Below the pieces are notes generated by a model. That model ran no database searches and had not been told where the DNA came from. It worked only from the letters and a program-made list of their open reading frames with translations. From a bacterium (GTDB lineage: Bacteria; Desulfobacterota; Binatia; HRBIN30; CADEER01): 64,000 nt of DNA. The stretch spans positions 1,013,001 to 1,077,000 of the forward strand of contig JAHBUY010000001.1 in assembly GCA_019637795.1 (NCBI GenBank). The letters run 5' to 3'. Position 1 is the stretch's first letter. Every line of letters starts with the position of its first letter. A program made the translations under genes and the position numbers. Shown in pieces: positions 45,535 to 53,713 of this stretch.

Positions 45535-46452
45535 ATGGCACTGCACCGATTGACGTCGGTCACGCTCGGCGTGCCCGACGTCGCCGCGGCGGCGGCCTTC
45601 TACGAGGATTTCGGACTGACCCGCATCGGCGAGGACCGGTTCGCCACCGTCGACGGCGGCGAGCAGTTGCGTCTGCTGCCCACCCCGATGCGGCGGCCGC
45701 TCGCGCTCGGGATCGGCGCCGACGACGCCGACGACCTCGGCCGCGTCGCCGCGGCGCTGCGCGGGCTCGGCGTCGCGGTCGAGCAGGACGACGGCGCGGT
45801 CAGCGCCAGCGACGGCGGCACGGCGGTCCGCGTCACCGTGCGCGTGGCGCCGCGCATCGCCCCCCCGGCGGCGGCCGCCGAGCCGGCGAACGGCCCCGGG
45901 CATCTCGACCGGATCAACGCCCGCGCCGCCGCCGTGCTGCGCGCCGCCCCGGTGCGACCGCGCAAGCTCGGCCACGTGGTGTTCGGCTCCACCGATCTCG
46001 AGGCGAGCCAGCGCTTCTTCATCGACGGCCTCGGCTTCAAGGTCAGCGACTCGATCCCCGGGCTGGGCGCCTTCCTGCGCTGCTCGTCCGACCACCACAA
46101 CCTGCTCGTCCAGGCGGCGCCGGTGCCGCTGCTGCACCACACCTCGTGGCAGGTGGACGACGTCGACGAGGTCGGGCGCGGCGCCAGCGCCATGCTGCAG
46201 CGCGATCCCGACCGCCACGTCTGGGGCCTCGGCCGCCACCACATCGGGTCGAACTTCTTCTGGTATCTGAAGGATCCAGCCGGCAACTTCGCCGAGTACT
46301 ACGCCGACCTCGACTGCATCGTCGACGACCAGCTCTGGACGCCCGGGGTCTGGGACGGCGCCCGCGGGCTCTACAACTGGGGCCCGCCGCCGCCGCCCTC
46401 GTTCCTCGCCCCGGACGACCTCGGCGCCCTCATGGCGGCGGCGCAGCGCTGA
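45535..46452 (+). CDS. VOC-family extradiol ring-cleavage dioxygenase-like protein
   Basis: The 305-residue protein is built of two VOC (glyoxalase-fold) modules like 2,3-dihydroxybiphenyl 1,2-dioxygenase. The C-terminal module keeps the Fe(II) ligands: His in KLGHVVFGS (about 144), His in LLHHTSWQV (about 201) and Glu in GNFAEYYAD (about 257). The N-terminal module is shortened. It would cleave a catechol next to its hydroxyls using O2. It sits between a FAH-family hydrolase and an aromatic hydroxylase, which supports a meta-cleavage pathway role. Confidence 0.88.
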   Translation: MALHRLTSVTLGVPDVAAAAAFYEDFGLTRIGEDRFATVDGGEQLRLLPTPMRRPLALGIGADDADDLGRVAAALRGLGVAVEQDDGAVSASDGGTAVRVTVRVAPRIAPPAAAAEPANGPGHLDRINARAAAVLRAAPVRPRKLGHVVFGSTDLEASQRFFIDGLGFKVSDSIPGLGAFLRCSSDHHNLLVQAAPVPLLHHTSWQVDDVDEVGRGASAMLQRDPDRHVWGLGRHHIGSNFFWYLKDPAGNFAEYYADLDCIVDDQLWTPGVWDGARGLYNWGPPPPPSFLAPDDLGALMAAAQR

Positions 46453-46480
46453 CCCGTTGATCCCTCACGCCACGGCTGAC

Positions 46481-48016
46481 ATGGCGCCGCGCGACTACGA
46501 CATCGCGATCGTCGGCTACGGACCGGTCGGCGAGACGCTGGCCATTCTGCTCGCGCAACGCGGTTGGCGGGTCGGCGTCATCGAGAAACAGGCCGCCGCC
46601 TACCCGCTGCCGCGCGCCGTCCACTTCGACGAGGAGGTGGCGCGCATCTTCCAGGCGGCGGGCATCGCCGACGGCTTCGCCGGCCTGACCGAGACCGCCG
46701 ACTGGTACGAGTGGCGCAACGGCGACGGCCAGACGCTGCTCTGCTTCCGCGCCGCGCCGCTCGGGCGCAGCGGTTGGCCGGAGGCGAACATGTTTCCACA
46801 GCCGGAGCTGGAACGGCTGCTCGACCGCCGGGCGCGCGCGCTGCCGACGGTCGCCGTCGAACGCGGCTGCGAGGTGGTCGCGCTCGCAGCCGACGACGCC
46901 GGCGTCACCCTGCGCGCGCGCCGCGCCGACGGCGAGACGCTCGAGGTCCGCGCCCGCTTCGCCGTCGGCTGCGACGGCGCCAACAGCTTCGTCCGCTCCT
47001 GCATCGGCTCGACCGTCAGCGACCTCGGCTTCTTCTACGAGTGGTTGATCGTCGACGTCCTCCCCAACCAGCCCACGGTGTGGAGCCCGCTCAACATCCA
47101 GATCTGCGATCCGGCGCGACCGACGACCATGGTCTCCGGCGGCCCCGGCCGCCGCCGCTGGGAATTCATGCGCCTGCCCGGCGAGTCGATCGAGGAGCTG
47201 AACACCGAGGCCACGGCCTGGCGGCTGCTGGCGCCGTGGGACGTGCGCCCCGACAACGCCCGCCTCGAACGCCACACGGTCTACCGCTTCCAGGCCCGCT
47301 GGGTGGAGGGCTGGCGCCGCGGCCGGGTGCTGCTCGCCGGCGACGCCGCGCACCAGATGCCGCCGTTCGCCGGCCAGGGCATGTGCGCCGGCGTGCGCGA
47401 CGCCGCCAACCTGGCGTGGAAGCTCGACCTCGTGCTCGCCGGCGCGGCGCCGGCATCGCTGCTCGACAGTTACGAGCCGGAACGCGTCCAGCACGTGCGC
47501 ATGATGATCGGCGTCTCGATGGAGCTCGGCAAGATCATCTGCATCGCCGACCGCGACCAGGCCGCGGCGCGCGATCGCGCCATGCTCGCCGCCCGCGCCG
47601 GCGACCAGGTCCAGCTTTCGCCGATCCTGCCGATCGGGTCCGGCATCACCCGCGACGGCGATCCCACCGCCGCCCAACTCTTCATCCAGCGCCGCGTGCG
47701 GCGCGGCGGCGCCAGCGGGCTGTTCGACGACGTCGTCGGCCGCGGCTGGATCCTGCTGGCCGCCGACCGCGAGGCGCTGGCCGGTCTCGACGCCGACGCG
47801 CGCGCCTTCCTGGCATCGATCGGCGGCCGGGCCGTGGCGCTGGGCGACGATCTGGACGACGCCGACGGGGCGTACGGCGCCTGGTTCGTCGACAACCGGG
47901 TCGCGGCCGTCCTGCAGCGCCCGGACTTCTACGTGTTCGGCAGCGCCGCGACCGCCGCCGAGGTCGGCCCGCTGCTGGCCGACCTGCGGCGCAAGCTGGG
48001 AACGCGGACGGCCTGA
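46481..48016 (+). CDS. MhpA-like FAD aromatic hydroxylase
   Basis: The 511-residue flavoprotein monooxygenase matches the 3-(3-hydroxyphenyl)propionate hydroxylase type. It has the FAD motif IAIVGYGPVGETLAILLAQRG, the middle FAVGCDGANSFVR and the GD motif VLLAGDAAHQMPPFAGQGMCAGVRDA, with a C-terminal thioredoxin-like part. It would use NAD(P)H and O2 to hydroxylate a phenol to a catechol for the adjacent dioxygenase. The ATG at 46481 opens exactly at the family start; an in-frame TTG at 46457 is less likely. A 12-bp stem hairpin covers its stop codon. Confidence 0.9.
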   Translation: MAPRDYDIAIVGYGPVGETLAILLAQRGWRVGVIEKQAAAYPLPRAVHFDEEVARIFQAAGIADGFAGLTETADWYEWRNGDGQTLLCFRAAPLGRSGWPEANMFPQPELERLLDRRARALPTVAVERGCEVVALAADDAGVTLRARRADGETLEVRARFAVGCDGANSFVRSCIGSTVSDLGFFYEWLIVDVLPNQPTVWSPLNIQICDPARPTTMVSGGPGRRRWEFMRLPGESIEELNTEATAWRLLAPWDVRPDNARLERHTVYRFQARWVEGWRRGRVLLAGDAAHQMPPFAGQGMCAGVRDAANLAWKLDLVLAGAAPASLLDSYEPERVQHVRMMIGVSMELGKIICIADRDQAAARDRAMLAARAGDQVQLSPILPIGSGITRDGDPTAAQLFIQRRVRRGGASGLFDDVVGRGWILLAADREALAGLDADARAFLASIGGRAVALGDDLDDADGAYGAWFVDNRVAAVLQRPDFYVFGSAATAAEVGPLLADLRRKLGTRTA

Positions 48017-48032
48017 AACGGGCCGTCCGCGT
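48002..48032. terminator. Terminator-like hairpin over the MhpA-like stop codon
   Basis: ACGCGGACGGCC and GGCCGTCCGCGT form a perfect 12-bp stem around a 7-nt loop that contains the stop codon. It separates two convergent genes and may serve both. Confidence 0.6.
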
Positions 48033-48040
48033 GCCGGTGA

Positions 48041-48379
48041 TCAGCGACTGCCGAGCGCCACGCGCCGCGGCTCGAGCGCCGGCGCCTCGTCGCCGCCGGT
48101 GCGCAGCAGATAGAGGAGCGGGCCGATGCTACCGAGGATGAGGCCGACGACCAGGTACGGCACCACGGCGATGCCGCGCCGCTCCGCGTCGCGCCACATC
48201 CAGATCCCGACCATCGTCAGCGCGATCACCAGGTCGACGCACACCAGAACGCCCGGCAGGGTCGACAGCGCCTCGCGCATGATCCCCATGTAGCTGTACC
48301 CGTACGCCACCAGCACGTAGACATTGAGCGCCGCGAAGCCCGCCAGCACGCTGCCGATCAGCCACTGTTTCTTCGTCAT
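48041..48379 (-). CDS. DUF2834-like small membrane protein
   Basis: This 112-residue protein has three hydrophobic helices (about 7-27, 40-62 and 72-95) and matches the DUF2834 pattern (SYMGIMREALSTLPGVLVCVDLVIALTMVGIWMWRDAERRG, in segments, then VVPYLVVGLILGSIGPLLYLL). It is an inner-membrane protein of unknown role. AAGGAG precedes the ATG at 48379. The upstream 225 bp, shared with the divergent histidine kinase gene, hold two GTTGC-type palindromes and a sigma-54-like sequence, tying it to the stress cluster to the right. Confidence 0.8.
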   Translation of the reverse strand: MTKKQWLIGSVLAGFAALNVYVLVAYGYSYMGIMREALSTLPGVLVCVDLVIALTMVGIWMWRDAERRGIAVVPYLVVGLILGSIGPLLYLLRTGGDEAPALEPRRVALGSR

Positions 48380-48438
48380 CCTGTAGCTCCTTTCCGCCGG
48401 CACGGGGGCCGGCGCCATGGGTGTGCCGAGGAGGCGTT

Positions 48439-48453
48439 TCAATCGCCGTGCCG
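48439..48453 (-). promoter_or_regulatory. Weak sigma-54-like -24/-12 element before the DUF2834 gene
   Basis: On the minus strand CGGCACGGCGATTGA matches the -24 half (GGCACG) perfectly and the -12 half as TTGA instead of TTGC. It lies 60 bp upstream of the DUF2834 start, with two palindromes further upstream. Confidence 0.35.
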
Positions 48454-48505
48454 GCGCTCGGCGGCGGCGAGCGCCGCCGGCCCAACGCGCGCCGCCTGGC
48501 GGCGT

Positions 48506-48543
48506 GTTGCGGCGCGGCAACATCGGCGTTGCCGCGCGGCAAC
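48506..48543. promoter_or_regulatory. Two 16-bp palindromes spaced 22 bp
   Basis: GTTGCGGCGCGGCAAC (48506-48521, one central mismatch pair) and GTTGCCGCGCGGCAAC (48528-48543, perfect) lie 22 bp apart centre to centre, about two helical turns. They stand 53-90 bp upstream of the sigma-54-like sequence before DUF2834 and in front of the histidine kinase gene, as expected for activator or repressor sites. Confidence 0.6.
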
Positions 48544-48604
48544 GGCGGAGCGGCCGGCGCCGCGCGATTCCCTTCCCGCAGCGGCGGTGCGAAACTTGCG
48601 GGCG

Positions 48605-49615
48605 ATGCCGCTCATGGACACCGACGCCGCGACCGGCGCCGTCGACGACGGCGATCAGTACTGGCACGGCCTCCGCCTGCGCTGGTGGGGCCTGGCGCTC
48701 GGCCTGGCCGGCGGCGTGGCCGACATCGTCGGCCTCTCGCTGGCGGGCGTGACCTTCGCGGTCAACGGCTGGGACGCGCGGCCGCTGCTCGCCGTCTATT
48801 TCGGCGTGTCATTCGCCGTGCTCGGCTTCCTCGTCTGCTACCTGGTGGAGAGCCGGCGCCGCGACCGGCGGACGGCAGCGCTGCTGCAGGCGCAGACCGC
48901 GACCGTCGCCGCGTGGCGCGCCCGCGTCGCCCAGAGCGACAAGCTGGCCGCGCTCGGCCAGCTCGCCGCCACCATCGCCCACGAGGTGCGCAATCCGCTC
49001 GCCGTCATGCGCTCGGCGGCGCAGACCCTCGGCGACACGCTGCCCGCGGCCGACGGCGGCGCACGCCAGGCGAGCGCCTTCATCATCGCCGAGATCGACC
49101 GCCTGGCGAGCGTCGTGAGCTCGATCCTCGCCTACGCGCGACCGCTGCAATTGGCGCCGCGGGCCGTGGCGGTCGATGACCTGTTCGACCGCGCCCTGCT
49201 GCTGGCGCGCGACGACCTGGCGGCGCGACGGGTGGACGTCGAACGCGCCGACTGTTCCGCGCTGCCGCCGGTCCACGCCGATCCCGATCTGGTCACGCAA
49301 CTGCTGCTCGGGCTGCTCGCCAACGCCGCCGATGCGATGATCGCGGGCGGCCGCCTCCGACTGACGGCGAGCAGCGCGCGCGGCGCGGTGCATCTGCACG
49401 TGGCGGACTCGGGTCCCGGCGTCGCGCCGGAGCTGCGCGAGCGCATCTTCGAGCCCTTCTTCACCACCCGCAGCCGCGGCACCGGCCTCGGGCTCGCGGT
49501 GGCGCGGCAGATCGTCGAGGCGCACGGCGGCCGCATCGAGGTCGGAGACAGCGAGGGCGGCGGCGCCCGCTTCACGGTGACGCTGCCCGCCGCCGCCGCC
49601 GAGCTCGCCGCCTGA
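48605..49615 (+). CDS. Membrane histidine kinase (NtrB/ZraS-like)
   Basis: The 336-residue sensor kinase has two N-terminal membrane helices (about 20-45 and 55-80) with almost no periplasmic loop, then the HisKA domain with phospho-acceptor His in TIAHEVRNPLAVM (about residue 125). The HATPase domain has the N box (LLANAADAM), G1 (DSGPGV), F (FEPFFTTRSRG) and G2 (GTGLGLAVA) boxes. The short membrane part suggests it senses membrane state. The likely partner is the sigma-54 response regulator encoded 600 bp away on the other strand. Confidence 0.92.
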   Translation: MPLMDTDAATGAVDDGDQYWHGLRLRWWGLALGLAGGVADIVGLSLAGVTFAVNGWDARPLLAVYFGVSFAVLGFLVCYLVESRRRDRRTAALLQAQTATVAAWRARVAQSDKLAALGQLAATIAHEVRNPLAVMRSAAQTLGDTLPAADGGARQASAFIIAEIDRLASVVSSILAYARPLQLAPRAVAVDDLFDRALLLARDDLAARRVDVERADCSALPPVHADPDLVTQLLLGLLANAADAMIAGGRLRLTASSARGAVHLHVADSGPGVAPELRERIFEPFFTTRSRGTGLGLAVARQIVEAHGGRIEVGDSEGGGARFTVTLPAAAAELAA

Positions 49616-49661
49616 CGCTGATCGCGGCGCTGGCCCTCTCTCGTCGGTCCTCGGCGCCTGC

Positions 49662-50042
49662 TCACGCCGCCTCGGCAGCGCACGCCGCCGGCGCCGAGAG
49701 ATCGAGCAGGTGCTCGCGCACCGCGGCCGGGGACAGTTGCAGCGCCTCGCACAGGTTGACGAACGAGAACGGCCATTCCCGGTCGTCCGAGGTCAGCCAC
49801 TGGTAGGCGCGGACATAGAGCCGCTGCCGCGGCCCGCGACGCGCGTACCGATTGGCGCGCAGATCGTGCGCGGCCATGCCGATGACCGCGGCCGCCAGCG
49901 TGCGCTCGGGACTCTCGCCACTCCCCGCCCAGAGATCGCGGAACTGGACCGGCAGCAGTGAGGTCAGGGGCAGGAAATCCTCGGCGAAGCCGGGAATTCG
50001 CGGCACGTCGGACGATCTCGGGACGGAAACACGTCGGCTCAT
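49662..50042 (-). CDS. Conserved hypothetical protein
   Basis: The 126-residue protein has a C-terminal helical part with LTSDDREWPFSFVNLCEAL and LSPAAVREHLLDL, a pattern I recall from small hypothetical proteins of delta-type bacteria (SDD..WPFSF.N.CEAL.L). It lacks membrane helices and a signal peptide. GGAGG precedes the ATG at 50042. It lies between the histidine kinase and the sigma-54 response regulator genes. No function can be assigned; the C-terminal part may be a small DNA-binding or adaptor helix bundle. Confidence 0.7.
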   Translation of the reverse strand: MSRRVSVPRSSDVPRIPGFAEDFLPLTSLLPVQFRDLWAGSGESPERTLAAAVIGMAAHDLRANRYARRGPRQRLYVRAYQWLTSDDREWPFSFVNLCEALQLSPAAVREHLLDLSAPAACAAEAA

Positions 50043-50215
50043 GAACCCTCCTCCAGGTTACGTGTCTGGCGGTGGGTCGTAGAAAGAATCGCGCCAAGGC
50101 GCCCCGTCACCTGCGAGGCGCGCTCACCCCACGGCGATGCGTGGTGAACCCGGTAAGCGGTCCAGCGGAGCCTGTAGAATTTGCCGATCGGGCGCAGCGC
50201 CGCGCACGGGCGCGC

Positions 50216-51607
50216 TCACTCCGTCCCGCGCCCCGCCTCGGCGCGGTAGGCGGAGAGACGGTTGTAGAGCGTCTTCAGACTGATGCCGAGCATCTCGGCG
50301 GTGCGCTGCTTGTTGCCGGCGCAGTGCGCCAGGGTGGCCTCGATCAGTCGGCGCTCCGCCGAGGCCACCGTGCTGCCGACGGCGATGGCGATCGAGCCCT
50401 CGTTCGCGCTCTCCGGGCCCGTTCGCGACGGGCCGCCGTTGCGCGGCGGCGCGCCGCCGAGCTGATCCGCGATGTGCGCCAGCCCCAACTCACGGTCGGC
50501 GAGGATGTAGGCGCGGTGCACCAGGTTCTTCAGCTCGCGCACGTTGCCGGGCCAGGCGTGCTCCTGCAGGCGCCGCAGGGCGGCGGCGTCCCACGTCTTG
50601 GTGGTGCCGTTGGCGGCATTGAGCTCGCCCAGGAAGTGCTCGGCGAGCACGCCGATGTCGCCGCCGCGGTCGCGCAGCGGCGGCAGCACGACCGGGAAGA
50701 CCTTGAGGCGGTACCACAGGTCCTCGCGCAGCTTGCCGGTCGCGACCGCCTCCTCGGGCACGCGGTTGGTGGCGGCGATCACCCGCGCGTTGACGCGGAT
50801 CGATTCCTCGCCGCCGACCCGCACCACGCTGCCGGTCTCGAGCACGCGCAGCAGCTTCACCTGCAGCTCGATCGGCATCTCGGTGATCTCGTCGAGGAAG
50901 AGCGTGCCGCCCTCGGCCTGCTCGAACACGCCGCGGTGCTGGCGCTCGGCGCCGGTGAAACTGCCCTTCTCGTGCCCGAACAGCGTCGTCTCGATCAGGT
51001 TGACGGCGACGGCGCCGCAGTTGACCGGCACGAACGGACCGCGCCGGCGGCGGCTCAGCTCGTGCACCGCCTGCGCGACCACCTCCTTGCCGGTGCCGCT
51101 CTCGCCGATGATGCAGACGGTGGCTTCGGTGGGCGCGACCTTGGAGAGGAGATCGTAGACCGCCCCCATCGGCGCCGAGTTGCCGACCAGCGGCCCGAAG
51201 CGTCCGAGGCGGCGCAGCGCCGTGCGCAGCTCGCCTATCTCCTCCGTCAGCTCTCGGGTGCGCGCGACGTTGCTGAGGATCGCCTTCAGTCGGCCGAGAT
51301 CCAGCGGCTTGGTGAGGTAGTCGGTGACGCCGCGGCGCAACGCCTCGACCGCCGTGTCGACGCTGGCGTGTCCGGTCATGAGCACCATCGCGGCGCCACA
51401 CGCGGCGACCTCGTCCAACAGGTCCATGCCGCTGCCGTCGGGCAGCACCAGGTCGCACAGCACCAGCTCGACCGGTTGCTCGCCGAGCCGCTCGCGCGCC
51501 TCGGCGACGCCGCGCGCCGCAACGGTCTCGAAACCTTCTCGCGCGACCAGCTCGACGAGCGCTTCGAGGGACGGGGCCTCGTCTTCGATGATCAGAGCGC
51601 GTGGCAC
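50216..51607 (-). CDS. Sigma-54-dependent response regulator (NtrC/ZraR type)
   Basis: This 463-residue activator has a receiver domain (1-120; phospho-acceptor Asp in VLCDLVLPDGSG, Lys in LTKPLDL), an AAA+ domain (about 135-370) with Walker A GESGTGKE, the sigma-54-contact loop GHEKGSFTGAER (GAFTGA with A to S) and Walker B GTLFLDEI, and a C-terminal Fis-type helix-turn-helix (TAEMLGISLKTLYNRL). It would activate sigma-54 promoters after phosphorylation, most likely by the adjacent kinase. The GTG at 51607 gives a normal receiver start (PRALIIEDE). Two sigma-54 promoters with common upstream palindromes lie within 5 kb. Confidence 0.93.
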   Translation of the reverse strand: MPRALIIEDEAPSLEALVELVAREGFETVAARGVAEARERLGEQPVELVLCDLVLPDGSGMDLLDEVAACGAAMVLMTGHASVDTAVEALRRGVTDYLTKPLDLGRLKAILSNVARTRELTEEIGELRTALRRLGRFGPLVGNSAPMGAVYDLLSKVAPTEATVCIIGESGTGKEVVAQAVHELSRRRRGPFVPVNCGAVAVNLIETTLFGHEKGSFTGAERQHRGVFEQAEGGTLFLDEITEMPIELQVKLLRVLETGSVVRVGGEESIRVNARVIAATNRVPEEAVATGKLREDLWYRLKVFPVVLPPLRDRGGDIGVLAEHFLGELNAANGTTKTWDAAALRRLQEHAWPGNVRELKNLVHRAYILADRELGLAHIADQLGGAPPRNGGPSRTGPESANEGSIAIAVGSTVASAERRLIEATLAHCAGNKQRTAEMLGISLKTLYNRLSAYRAEAGRGTE

Positions 51608-51785
51608 CAGCCGGCAGTCTCGCGAATGCTCCTCGCCGGCACAAGAGGCCCCGCGAGGGTCAATGGGTCCCGGGCGGCTCATTCCCTGCCGGGGGCGGGG
51701 AAGGGCCGCCATGTCAGGCCGCGCACCGTCGTTCACCGTCGCCGCCGATGATCCGCTCATCGTCGGCAATCGAGGCATCGGACAT

Positions 51786-51819
51786 CTGGGACGGCCGCGC
51801 GGCCGCGCGGCCGTCCCAG
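51786..51819. terminator. Perfect 34-bp palindrome downstream of the BON-protein gene
   Basis: The half-site CTGGGACGGCCGCGCGG is followed at once by its exact complement, giving 17-bp arms with no loop. It lies 51 bp after the BON gene stop and about 180 bp before the response-regulator start, so it probably ends the BON transcript. No U-run follows. Confidence 0.6.
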
Positions 51820-51870
51820 TGCCCCCGGCCCGCCCCCAGCGGACCGGGGGGCCCGCGTCTCGCTGTGCCC

Positions 51871-53055
51871 TCAGCGCGACGCGTGTGTCGCGTCGACCCG
51901 GAGCGAGTCGACGACCGAGCGGACGCCATCGGTGGCGCGAGCGATGGTCAGCGCCTGCAGCCGCTCGCTCTGGCTGCCGACGGTGCCGGTGAGCCGCACC
52001 GTGCCGTTGCTGACCTCGACGTCGATATCGTGGCCGATCGCCGCGTCCTTCTCGAGCCGATTCTCGACCCGGGTCCTGATGTCCGCGTCACTCGCCGCCA
52101 CCGCCTTCTCCGCCCTGGCTGGGACGATGGTCAGCTCGTTCTTCACGCTCCTGACGCCGGAGACCTCACGCACCTCGGCCTCGGCGGCACGCTTGGCGGC
52201 GGCGGTGGGGACGCTGCCGAACAGCGTCACCCGGCCCTCGTCGGTGTCGACGTTGATGTCGGACGCCGGCGTCTGGCTGTTGGCCATCAGGCGCACCTTG
52301 GCGGCGCTGGTGATCCAGGCGTCGGTCATGGTGCCGGTCGCCGCGCGGCCGGCGTCCGCGACCGAGCCCGCCGCGGACTTGCCGGCTTCGGCCGCCCCAT
52401 GCGCCACCTTCTTGCTCGCATCGCCCACCGCCGCCGCGGAATCGCGCGCCGCGCCGGCGACGGTGTTGCCGGCCTGCCGCGCCGACTCCTTCGTGTCATG
52501 CCAGATCTCGCTGTCGCTCAACGTGTCCGGACCGGTGATCTCGCTTGCCACCGCGCGCACGCCGGGCACCGCGCTGGCGATCTCGAGCGCGCGCAGGTGA
52601 GCGGTCATGGTCTTCGCTTTGCCCGACAGCACCACCGTGCCGGCGTTCACCGACGCGACGTCGATGTCGCTCTCGTCCAGCGCGCGGTCCCGCTTCAACG
52701 CCGCGGCGACGTTCGACTTGATCTGTTCGTCGTTCGCGGCCACGGCATCCTGCCGCGTCGGCGCCACCACCTGCAGGAGGTCGCGCACCGCGCGCACGCC
52801 CTGCACCTGCCGCGCCGCCAGCTCGGCCTTCGCCTTCTCGTTCGCGGTGTCGACCGTGCCGTGGAGCGTGACGCGGCCGTCGATGGTGTCGACGTTGATG
52901 GCATTGGCGTGGACGCCGCTCGTGGTGAGCAGCGTCATCTTCACCTTGGTCGTGATCCAGGCGTCGGGCGTCGCCGCGCGCGCCGGGGCGCAGACGGCGA
53001 CGGCCAGCGCCAGCGCGGCGGCGGCGCACACCGAGTATCTCCAATCATGTCTCAT
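51871..53055 (-). CDS. Periplasmic protein with four BON domains (OsmY-like)
   Basis: The 394-residue protein has a signal peptide (about 1-28, ending APARA) and four BON domains (about 30-90, 105-170, 240-305 and 320-390), each with a variant of INVDTxDGRVTLHGTV and a final GVRxVxxxL. A low-complexity Ala/Gly/Lys linker with YtxH- or LEA-like character lies in the middle. BON proteins bind phospholipid and stabilise the envelope under osmotic stress. It is the last gene of the CsbD-DUF3309-BON unit, 22 nt behind DUF3309. Confidence 0.92.
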   Translation of the reverse strand: MRHDWRYSVCAAAALALAVAVCAPARAATPDAWITTKVKMTLLTTSGVHANAINVDTIDGRVTLHGTVDTANEKAKAELAARQVQGVRAVRDLLQVVAPTRQDAVAANDEQIKSNVAAALKRDRALDESDIDVASVNAGTVVLSGKAKTMTAHLRALEIASAVPGVRAVASEITGPDTLSDSEIWHDTKESARQAGNTVAGAARDSAAAVGDASKKVAHGAAEAGKSAAGSVADAGRAATGTMTDAWITSAAKVRLMANSQTPASDINVDTDEGRVTLFGSVPTAAAKRAAEAEVREVSGVRSVKNELTIVPARAEKAVAASDADIRTRVENRLEKDAAIGHDIDVEVSNGTVRLTGTVGSQSERLQALTIARATDGVRSVVDSLRVDATHASR

Positions 53056-53077
53056 GACGTTCTCCCTTCCCGGGCGC

Positions 53078-53233
53078 TCAGACGCGACCGAGCAGAACGA
53101 GGATCAGCAGCACGACGACCACGATCCCCAGCGCGCCGCTCGGCCCGTATCCCCACCCGGAGCTGTACGGCCAGGCCGGCAGCGCGCCGAGCAAGGCCAG
53201 GATCAGCACGATCAACAGGATGGTCATCAACAT
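53078..53233 (-). CDS. DUF3309 small membrane protein
   Basis: This 51-residue protein has two hydrophobic stretches (MLMTILLIVLILALLGALPAW in parts and ALGIVVVVLLILVLLGRV) around the conserved PYSSGWGYGPSG loop that defines DUF3309. It is a tiny inner-membrane protein of unknown role, common near stress genes in soil proteobacteria. It lies between the CsbD and BON genes with short gaps, so it is probably in the same sigma-54-driven transcript. Confidence 0.88.
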   Translation of the reverse strand: MLMTILLIVLILALLGALPAWPYSSGWGYGPSGALGIVVVVLLILVLLGRV

Positions 53234-53273
53234 GGAATCGAACCTCCCGGCGCTCGGCGCGCCGCGTTGGCCG

Positions 53274-53441
53274 TCAATCGTTGGCGGCGTTCTTCACCCG
53301 GTCAACGGTCCGGTCGACAGCGTCTTTCACCTTGCCGGCGACCTGATCGCGCTTGCCCTCGCGCTTCAGCTTGTCGTTGCCCGTCAGTGCGCCGGCCGCT
53401 TCCTTGATGCGGCCCTTCGCCTTGTCCATCGTTCCACTCAT
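53274..53441 (-). CDS. CsbD-family stress protein
   Basis: The 55-residue hydrophilic protein MSGTMDKAKGRIKEAAGALTG(...) with KLKREGKRDQVAGKVK matches the CsbD family, whose members accumulate under general stress in many bacteria; the molecular role is unknown. AAGGAGGACC precedes the ATG at 53441. A sigma-54 -24/-12 element lies 57-71 bp upstream and a CCGGTAA-type palindrome further up, so it is the first gene of a regulated unit with DUF3309 and BON genes. Confidence 0.9.
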   Translation of the reverse strand: MSGTMDKAKGRIKEAAGALTGNDKLKREGKRDQVAGKVKDAVDRTVDRVKNAAND

Positions 53442-53497
53442 ATGGTCCTCCTTCGTTCGTTGCGTTGGCGTCGTGCGCCAGCGTGCCGGGGCAGAGA

Positions 53498-53512
53498 GCA
53501 GTCGCTGTGCCA
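53498..53512 (-). promoter_or_regulatory. Sigma-54 promoter for csbD-DUF3309-BON
   Basis: On the minus strand TGGCACAGCGACTGC agrees with the consensus TGGCACr-N4-yTGC with correct spacing (10 nt between GG and GC). Transcription would start near 53487, leaving a 45-nt leader with a strong Shine-Dalgarno site. Confidence 0.75.
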
Positions 53513-53585
53513 ATCGCCGCCGGTCGCGGCAGGGCGTGCGTGGCGAGCGGCGCGTGGACACGCGGACGGTAAGACCGGTCGGTCG

Positions 53586-53602
53586 CCGGTAAGAGTTACG
53601 GC
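53586..53602. promoter_or_regulatory. Putative activator site upstream of the csbD promoter
   Basis: CCGGTAA-GAG-TTACGGC is a near-perfect copy of the palindrome found upstream of the DUF1328 sigma-54 promoter. It lies about 75 bp above the -24 box. Another CGGTAAGA half-site is 20 bp away (53567), giving a second partial site. Confidence 0.65.
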
Positions 53603-53713
53603 GCCGCCGTTGCCAACGTCGCCGCGCGGCATCGCAAGGCGCCGCGGCGGCCAACGACACGTGTCGGGGAGCATCCACCTGCGGGAGGGCCGCGCGGGCG
53701 CGCGGCCAACCGC

